A DNA stretch of 64,000 nt from positions 62,001-126,000 of the forward strand of contig NZ_JANYGH010000079.1 of the NCBI RefSeq assembly GCF_025362475.1. Direction: 5' to 3'. Positions within the stretch are counted from its first letter, which is position 1, and each line of letters starts with the position of its first letter. Shown here one piece after another: positions 58,611 through 64,000 of the stretch. Below the pieces are notes generated by a model. That model had not been told where the DNA came from, searched no databases, and saw only the letters and a list, made by a program, of their open reading frames with translations. This DNA comes from Mucilaginibacter sp. Lineage in GTDB: Bacteria; Bacteroidota; Bacteroidia; Sphingobacteriales; Sphingobacteriaceae. The translations under genes were made by a program, and so were the position numbers.

Positions 58611-58673
58611 ATTTGTGTTTATAGACACAAATAAGATGCAAATGTTCAACTTATATAGCGCTAATTGTTCAAC
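58611..58673. promoter_or_regulatory. Candidate operator sites upstream of the receptor gene
   Basis: ATTTGTGT-N6-ACACAAAT (58611-58632) is a perfect dyad 29 bases before the receptor ATG. GTTCAAC occurs twice (58644 and 58667), 23 bases apart, around a TAGCGCTA palindrome. They may be regulator-binding sites. No regulator is linked. Confidence 0.35.
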
Positions 58674-58743
58674 AAACATACAATTGTTACATATTACGCA
58701 GCTAAAGGCCTATCAATCATATTATTGTTACATATATTAAACT

Positions 58744-58769
58744 AAAAAAGCCGGGCTGATGCCCGGCTT
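58744..58769 (-). terminator. Terminator of the collagen-like gene
   Basis: On the minus strand AAGCCGGGC, a four-base loop and GCCCGGCTT are followed by T residues, 32 bases after the stop. Confidence 0.88.
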
Positions 58770-58800
58770 GAGGTAATTTTATAAGATCAGTTTGTAAAAT

Positions 58801-59616
58801 TTAATTTAAATGTAGTGCAGAAGCTACGTCGTTATAGTTTTTGAAGTTAAGCCCCGGATGTGTAACCTGTAAAGTAGTTACAGAACCCCCAGGTATTACC
58901 ACCACCTTAAAATCATAGCCAGGTGAGTTGAAATTAGCTATAATATTAACAAAACCAACTCCTACATCAGATTGATATATGGCATTGGTAATTCTGATGA
59001 ATGGTAAAGAATAAAAACTGGTTGTTCCTGTTACTCTTAAATACACCAAAACAAGGCCACTGTTAACAATTGACTGAGTTATAGCCGGTACATTAAGTTT
59101 GGTTGCACTTGCTGCGCTAACGCTTTGGTTAGTTATAATATAGCTCTTAATATTTATGGAACCATCAGCTCCAGCCGGGCCCTGTGGTCCGGTGGCTCCT
59201 GTTGCGCCCGTTGCTCCATTAGCACCGGTTGCACCCCTGGGGCCCGCTGGCCCTGTAGCACCCGTTGCGCCTGTTGCACCAGTAGCGCCAGCTGGTCCCT
59301 GAGCACCTGTTGCGCCAGTTGCTCCATTGGCTCCCGTTGCTCCTGTTGCACCGGTAGCTCCCTGCGGACCTATTGGTCCTGTTGCTCCGGTAGCACCTGT
59401 TGCACCAGTAGCTCCTGTTGGGCCTGGTATACCTGTTGTTGCTCCTTGTGGTCCCTGTGGTCCCTGTGGTCCTGTAGCTCCGGTTTCGCCTTGAGGACCC
59501 TGTGCCCCATCAGCACCTGTAGCCCCCACCGGTCCGGGTGTTTTATCTTTCTTGCAGGAATTCATACTTATAGTGCAAGCCAATAAAACAGTAAATAAAA
59601 GTCGTAGTCTTCTCAT
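58801..59616 (-). CDS. Collagen-like triple-helix lipoprotein
   Basis: A 271-residue lipoprotein. The signal ends in the lipobox-like SMNSC, followed by KKDK. Residues about 26-160 consist of about 41 Gly-X-Y triplets, most of them GAT, GPQ or GPA, with one interruption near GATTGIPG. The proline and threonine content suits a bacterial triple helix. The last 115 residues are a mixed beta-rich domain ([20 protein letters not shown] onward) that I do not recognise and that could trimerise the stalk. The product would be an outer-surface fibre. The DNA repeats are coding and should not be read as a CRISPR array. Confidence 0.9.
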   Translation of the reverse strand: MRRLRLLFTVLLACTISMNSCKKDKTPGPVGATGADGAQGPQGETGATGPQGPQGPQGATTGIPGPTGATGATGATGATGPIGPQGATGATGATGANGATGATGAQGPAGATGATGATGATGPAGPRGATGANGATGATGATGPQGPAGADGSINIKSYIITNQSVSAASATKLNVPAITQSIVNSGLVLVYLRVTGTTSFYSLPFIRITNAIYQSDVGVGFVNIIANFNSPGYDFKVVVIPGGSVTTLQVTHPGLNFKNYNDVASALHLN

Positions 59617-59833
59617 AAAAATATGATTTTAGTAGTATATAGACACGTTTTACGGATATGTGGATAATTAGTTTCACAAATTATTGACATGGATCATCTT
59701 TTTTATTAGCAGCCACACTTATAGACCTAAGGCTATCAATGTTTTATTAAACAATGCTTAACAATGCATGCAACAAAAGGGCTTAGACTTTCGTTATACT
59801 TAATAAACATTTAACCATTGAATAACATCACCC

Positions 59834-60106
59834 ATGAACAACATCAGCAGTAATTTACATGAAAAGGTCCATCACTGGATAGATGCGATAGGTTTCAGGC
59901 TAAACGCCTCGCAAACAAATGGCAAAAATCACATTACAACCAATCACTACTTTTTTGAGACCTTCAATTTCTTTGAAAAAGAAAAAAGAGACCATCCGGA
60001 AAGTACTAAATTCCTTTGTTTTGATGCGTATGGCGAGAAAATCAATGTAAAGTCATTGCTTGATCTGCAAATTGCTTTTTTCGAAAACATTAGCCAGCTT
60101 AAATAA
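59834..60106 (+). CDS. Small protein of unknown function
   Basis: A 90-residue soluble protein with no signal peptide. It is rich in His, Phe, Lys and Asn (NHYFFETFNFFEKEKRDHP) and ends LLDLQIAFFENISQLK. No domain is recognised. It has an ATG start, no tight neighbour and is followed by a 48-base palindrome. The downstream hairpin and isolated setting are the only supporting evidence for a real gene. Confidence 0.5.
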   Translation: MNNISSNLHEKVHHWIDAIGFRLNASQTNGKNHITTNHYFFETFNFFEKEKRDHPESTKFLCFDAYGEKINVKSLLDLQIAFFENISQLK

Positions 60107-60176
60107 TATTGACCTGCTCGCTGATGTTTTGGGGCAAATAAATAAAAAAAACGCGAGGCGTTACCGTGCGCCGGAT

Positions 60177-60224
60177 AAAGAAAAACAGGCTGATCATACA
60201 TGTATGATCAGCCTGTTTTTCTTT
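60177..60224. terminator. Perfect 48-base palindrome, probably a bidirectional terminator
   Basis: Two exact 24-base arms meet without a spacer, beginning AAAGAAAAACAGGCTGATCA. GC-rich inner stems and outer A/T blocks give T runs on both strands. It lies in the 234-base gap between the 90-residue ORF and the metalloprotease gene. Confidence 0.8.
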
Positions 60225-60340
60225 TAAACCTATCGAGATTTCCTGAAGTATGCTATTTTGTAAAAGGGAATTCCCAGACTGCCCCTTTTACTTATAATAC
60301 AGCCCCTTCTCACCCTCAAATTTTAACTATTTAATTAAAA

Positions 60341-62986
60341 TTAGTTATCCACATTTGTTTTTGACCAACAGTTCATGTAGCCTTTTCCAGTATTTTCGTT
60401 AATAATTTCGTCAGCATCTTTAATCCGGATTGTACCTCCGCCAGGCAGATTAACAATTGGCCGGGAAGGATTTAATGCCTCCTTTATCCTTAGCTTAAGA
60501 TCGGCATAATGCGCAGCAGTTAACGCATCGCCACCTTTTGGTAAACCGCTATCAATCTTCTTCAACTCGGCGCGCACCATAGGCCTGATATCAGATAATG
60601 CCATATTAATAGGTGTTAACCCAAAAGCCGCCAAAACCTGCGTAGGGAAGCCCGGAAAGCCTCTGAAATCATCTGTTAATAAGCTCCTCAGGTTTTCAAC
60701 ATAACCACGTTGCAGGTTGCGTTTAAAGGCATCAGGCTTACCCCCTGTAAAAATCCCTGGCCTAAGATCATCAAACAGCTGGGCTACGGTATAAGCAGCA
60801 GTACCATTTTTAGCTTCATTATCATACATGCGGGCAAGCCTTGACGGGCTAAGTACGTTTGCCAGCGCACCCACTTGCAGGCCTTTGATACGGTTGTAAA
60901 TAACGCCATTATCAAACTTGCTTAGTTCGGTTTTATTAATAAGCCAGTATGGGGTAGTAAATATTTGTTTATCTAAAAACTCAACCGCGTCATGTTGCAG
61001 GCTTTTGCTCACAAAATCATAAACAGGGCCTTTTTGATCATACGTTTTAAAGTTTTCGTTCATGCCGCCAATGTTGGTGGTTACATGGCCCATGTATCGG
61101 TAATACTGCCCTAAAACCTCATTGTACAACTCACTCACATCATCAAAGTTCTCCCCTTTTTGGAAGGTCCATTTTTCAAGGTTGGGTAAAATGCGTTTTA
61201 AATTGGCAATGCCATAGGTACTGGCCTTCATTGCATTATCACCCAAATCTTCGCTTTGCAAGCGTGGATCAATTGAAGTCCCTTGCCGGCCAAAATAATA
61301 AACAGGGTTCCCTGCTTTTTTAGTGGCCCAATCGGCTAAGATCACTTTTTCCTGATCGATAGTTTTGTTCCCCGGAAACCAGCTATAGCCCCATTTTACC
61401 GCCCACAAATCGTACTCGCCAATTTGAGGGTAAAGATGTGTAACGCCATCGCCTGGTTGGGCAACGTAGTTAAATCGGGCATAATCCATAATAGATGGTG
61501 CCGTACCATGCTTATCTGTAAATGATTTTGAACGTAATGAATCAACGGGGTAGGCATAGCTTGAGCCAAAGTTATGTGGCAAACCAAGCGTGTGACCAAT
61601 TTCATGCGATGATACAAAACGGATCAATTCGCCCATTTGCTCATCTGTAAACTGGGGCTTGCGTGCCGCCGGATTAACGGCCGCGGTTTGTATCAGGAAC
61701 CAATCGCGCAGTAAGCTCATGACATTATGATACCAACCTACATGACTTTCCAATATCTCGCCGCTCCGCGGATCTGACACATGGGGGCCGTATGCATTTT
61801 CAACATCCGATGCAAAATAACGAACAACACTATACCGGGCATCTTCTGTACTAAATTCAGGGTCTTGTTTTTTTGTTGGCGCCTCTTTACCTGTGATGGC
61901 ATTTTTAAAACCTGCAGCTTCAAAAGCTTTGTTCCAATCATTTATACCGGCAATAAGGTATGGCACCCATTTTTTTGGTGTCGCCGGATCAATATAATAT
62001 ACTATTTGCTTTTTTGGCTCAACCAGCTCGCCACGTTCATAAGCTGCCGGATCTTTGGGCTCCAGTTTCCAACGATGGATATAGGCGGTTATCGCCGATT
62101 TTTGCTTGTCGGTGCCATAATCTGTTTGGCGCTGACCAAAAAACCCAACCCTTGCATCACTGACACGGGCTTTCATAGGCGTTTTTGGCAATAATAACAT
62201 AGACGTATTTAACTCAAATGTAATTGCCCCATTGCTGTTATCGGTAGGTGATTCGCCCGACCGGTAGGTTTTTAAAGTACGGGCTTCCAAATTTATAGGG
62301 AAGCTTTTAATAGTATCGATATATGACCGCGTTGCATCAACGCCAGAAATTTTATATGCTTTTTTTACATCATCAGATAAACCTATGGCTGCAATATCTC
62401 CATTATAAAAATCAGATACATCTATCAATACACCTGTAGTATCTTTATTAAAAGCCTTGATATCAAAAGAAGCTAAAACAGCATCAAGGTTTGAGTTTTT
62501 AACAGACTCATACATATCTGATGTACTATCGGCCCTTATAGAAAAATTGGGCACGCGAATAAAAACTTGTTTATCATGGCGCTGCCATTTCCATACCTGC
62601 TCGTTCAGCTGCTCGCCGCCATATTGCTGACCAAATGTTTTTAAACCTGTAGGTGTTTTTATATAGCGGGTAACCACCAGCATTTCCCGGTTTAATAATG
62701 AATCCGGAATTTCAAAGTAGTACTTGCCATCAACTTTGTATGTATTGAAAAGACCGCTATCGGCTTTTATTTTGCCGGTAATTAAGTCGCTGAATTTTTT
62801 AATTCCCTCTTTTTTAGGAGTGCTGCCAGTGGTTGCCGTAGCGGTAGTGCCGCCGGGGCCAGTGGTGGTTTTAAGCGTTAAACTTTGGTTTGCTGTTTGT
62901 TTTTTAGTGGAGCAGGAGGCAGCTAAAATAGCTAACATTAATGCGGCGCCACGCATATATTGGCCAGCCAGGGAGGTTCGTTTCAT
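60341..62986 (-). CDS. Zinc-dependent metalloprotease lipoprotein (metzincin-like, DUF5117-type)
   Basis: An 881-residue secreted metallopeptidase. A lipoprotein-type signal (LMLAILAASCSTKKQ) is followed by a DUF5117/5118-like N-terminal region (about 70-400). The protease domain has SSHEIGHTLGLPHNFGSS, the extended metzincin zinc motif HExxHxxGxxH, with the catalytic glutamate. A Met-turn is plausible in PSIMDYARFNYV. Large families of this type are common in Bacteroidota and are thought to cleave host or environmental protein, but the substrate here is unknown. It is alone on its strand. Confidence 0.9.
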   Translation of the reverse strand: MKRTSLAGQYMRGAALMLAILAASCSTKKQTANQSLTLKTTTGPGGTTATATTGSTPKKEGIKKFSDLITGKIKADSGLFNTYKVDGKYYFEIPDSLLNREMLVVTRYIKTPTGLKTFGQQYGGEQLNEQVWKWQRHDKQVFIRVPNFSIRADSTSDMYESVKNSNLDAVLASFDIKAFNKDTTGVLIDVSDFYNGDIAAIGLSDDVKKAYKISGVDATRSYIDTIKSFPINLEARTLKTYRSGESPTDNSNGAITFELNTSMLLLPKTPMKARVSDARVGFFGQRQTDYGTDKQKSAITAYIHRWKLEPKDPAAYERGELVEPKKQIVYYIDPATPKKWVPYLIAGINDWNKAFEAAGFKNAITGKEAPTKKQDPEFSTEDARYSVVRYFASDVENAYGPHVSDPRSGEILESHVGWYHNVMSLLRDWFLIQTAAVNPAARKPQFTDEQMGELIRFVSSHEIGHTLGLPHNFGSSYAYPVDSLRSKSFTDKHGTAPSIMDYARFNYVAQPGDGVTHLYPQIGEYDLWAVKWGYSWFPGNKTIDQEKVILADWATKKAGNPVYYFGRQGTSIDPRLQSEDLGDNAMKASTYGIANLKRILPNLEKWTFQKGENFDDVSELYNEVLGQYYRYMGHVTTNIGGMNENFKTYDQKGPVYDFVSKSLQHDAVEFLDKQIFTTPYWLINKTELSKFDNGVIYNRIKGLQVGALANVLSPSRLARMYDNEAKNGTAAYTVAQLFDDLRPGIFTGGKPDAFKRNLQRGYVENLRSLLTDDFRGFPGFPTQVLAAFGLTPINMALSDIRPMVRAELKKIDSGLPKGGDALTAAHYADLKLRIKEALNPSRPIVNLPGGGTIRIKDADEIINENTGKGYMNCWSKTNVDN

Positions 62987-63074
62987 TTAAATGATATAGT
63001 TTAAACGTAAACTTATGCAAAAGTTTGCCCTTTTTAATAACGGTAAAGAGTTAATTACACAAAATGGTAGAAAT

Positions 63075-64000
63075 TTAGATACGCCTTTTTAAGGTTAACA
63101 CAACTTTATCGAGTTTTTTATCATGGTAAACATCAAGCAACAGGCTCCTGTCATTTCTTGATTTAAACAGGTCATCAATTTCTTCGAGGCTCATTTTTGA
63201 TACCGGCTTAAAGTTTATAGCAACTATCTCGTCATCTTTTTCAAGCCCGATCTCGTCACCCGCAGAGCCAGGTTCAACGCGGTTTATAATTATCCGCTCC
63301 AGATTTTTGCCTGCCGCGTAATATTCAATGCCGCTCATATCATGTTCAAAGGACTCTTTAAAGTTATTGTTGGGCTTTAAATACATTGCATTCCCGGAAT
63401 AATCAAATATAACAGAGAACCGCTTAAGCACACCAATACCCAGGTTACCATCCCGGGGTATGGAAAGATGTGTTTGATCCGCATCAGGGAAAGAAGATAT
63501 GATGCCCTTAATTTTAAACTTGCCTATTTCAAGGGCATCCAAACGGGCTATGTAGCCGTTAATCGGTCCGTTTAAGCCAATACCCAGGTTAGCCGAAGCG
63601 ATGAACTTTTGAGGAAGGCCGTATAGGGGGATGATCTTTTCTAACGATATCGGGTGGCCGGCACCAAGATCAATAACCAGTTTGCTATTAATTTCTTTCC
63701 CGTTCTGCAGTATAACTTTCCCGGTTACGTAGGGCTTCCTGTCTTCAACCGTGATAGGTATTAGCGTGCCTTTCCTGAAAACTTTGAGATCTTTAGGCCT
63801 GCAAACCGTAACCGTGCTATCCTGAAAATTGATTTTAACGGCCAGGTTGTTAAAAAATTCGTAACCGATGAGGCCGTGTATGGGCATCCCGGCATAGCCA
63901 GACAGGCTAAAAAGATCTTTTTTTAGTATGGCCGCGGCTACATCATAACTCACTAAACCAGGTATTTGAATTTCTAATGCCGAGGTAACATAAGCTTCGG
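63075..64000 (-). CDS. Retropepsin-like aspartyl protease with PDZ domain, 5' end off window
   Basis: The C-terminal 308 or so residues of a retroviral-type aspartyl protease followed by a PDZ domain. The frame stays open to the window edge (residues before the GTG of the track read ALEIQIPGLVSYD), so the GTG start is not real. Visible is one protease lobe with VIDLGAGHPISLE (aspartate motif DLGA) and GLIGYEFFNNL, then the PDZ-like segment (VEPGSAGDEIGLEKDDEIVA). The first aspartate motif should lie outside. Predicted periplasmic; the target is unknown. Confidence 0.8.
   Translation of the reverse strand, partial: EAYVTSALEIQIPGLVSYDVAAAILKKDLFSLSGYAGMPIHGLIGYEFFNNLAVKINFQDSTVTVCRPKDLKVFRKGTLIPITVEDRKPYVTGKVILQNGKEINSKLVIDLGAGHPISLEKIIPLYGLPQKFIASANLGIGLNGPINGYIARLDALEIGKFKIKGIISSFPDADQTHLSIPRDGNLGIGVLKRFSVIFDYSGNAMYLKPNNNFKESFEHDMSGIEYYAAGKNLERIIINRVEPGSAGDEIGLEKDDEIVAINFKPVSKMSLEEIDDLFKSRNDRSLLLDVYHDKKLDKVVLTLKRRI

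Noticed and set aside
59154-59586. Array-like short repeats (possible CRISPR)
   Set aside because: Repeat units are nine-base multiples encoding Gly-X-Y triplets of a lipoprotein, without distinct spacers.
1-64000. tRNA, rRNA, prophage, transposon or classical CRISPR-Cas genes
   Set aside because: I read through intergenic gaps on both strands and saw none of these; a covariance or profile scan would be needed to exclude small structured RNAs.

Overview
The window looks like a chromosomal segment of a Bacteroidota bacterium of the Sphingobacteriaceae, most like Mucilaginibacter or Pedobacter. The grounds are a large Ton-type outer-membrane receptor, DUF4407, DUF3127 and SPW-type membrane proteins, an RprX/RprY-like two-component pair, BlaI/BlaR1-like regulators carrying TonB C-terminal domains, several promoters of the Bacteroidota type (TTTG ... 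TAnnTTTG), mostly weak ribosome binding sites, and palindromic intergenic repeats starting GTCATTGCGAG or GTCATCCTGA. I saw no rRNA, tRNA, CRISPR array, transposase or phage gene.

Layout. 0-3 kb: DUF4407 protein, rhodanese, small membrane protein and SPFH protein. 3-8 kb: translation block on the minus strand, rplM-rpsI-rpsB-tsf, followed by nagA and pyrH. 8-18 kb: outer-membrane beta-barrel, SPW-type protein, subtilase, ALDH7-type aldehyde dehydrogenase, TPR protein, and a BlaI/M56 pair whose peptidase gene is broken by a one-base frameshift. 18-26 kb: beta-CASP nuclease-like protein, a RES-Xre toxin-antitoxin module, M28 peptidase, a frameshifted nucleotidyltransferase, an RprXY-like system and DUF3127. 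26-36 kb: RNA methyltransferase, cysteine synthesis (cysM and serine acetyltransferase), a serine hydrolase, a Tat-exported TIM-barrel protein next to a zeta-like kinase module, Bcp-type peroxiredoxin, esterase and a GPH-type transporter. 37-42 kb: an ECF-sigma stress island. 43-48 kb: a complete cyanophycin cycle (cphA, cphB, isoaspartyl peptidase). 48-56 kb: orphan DUF4062 protein, S41 protease, a ligase-associated exonuclease with its ATP-dependent DNA ligase, and a MaoC hydratase. 56-64 kb: glycine-rich outer-membrane receptor, collagen-like lipoprotein, large zinc metalloprotease, and a retropepsin-like/PDZ protein cut by the window edge.

The most interesting region is 37-42 kb. A divergent intergenic region and a third site carry the same bipartite motif, TTGTAAGG-N15-CGACTAA, with identical spacing. 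The sites lie in front of (a) an ECF sigma factor with a soluble zinc anti-sigma factor, (b) a DUF1223 thioredoxin-fold protein followed by a cytochrome b561 and an MsrP/YedY-like molybdoenzyme, and (c) a secreted protein whose tail is about one quarter methionine, followed by a peroxiredoxin. In content this resembles the SigF/MrpX/YedY1Z1 hypochlorite response known from Proteobacteria, rebuilt with different parts. I infer an envelope methionine-oxidation defence regulon.

Other notable points are a decayed 3' end of a second TIM-barrel gene on the far side of the zeta-like kinase module, paired palindromes over the promoter of the RES-Xre operon, two single-base frameshifts in or next to G runs, and several palindromic repeat families.
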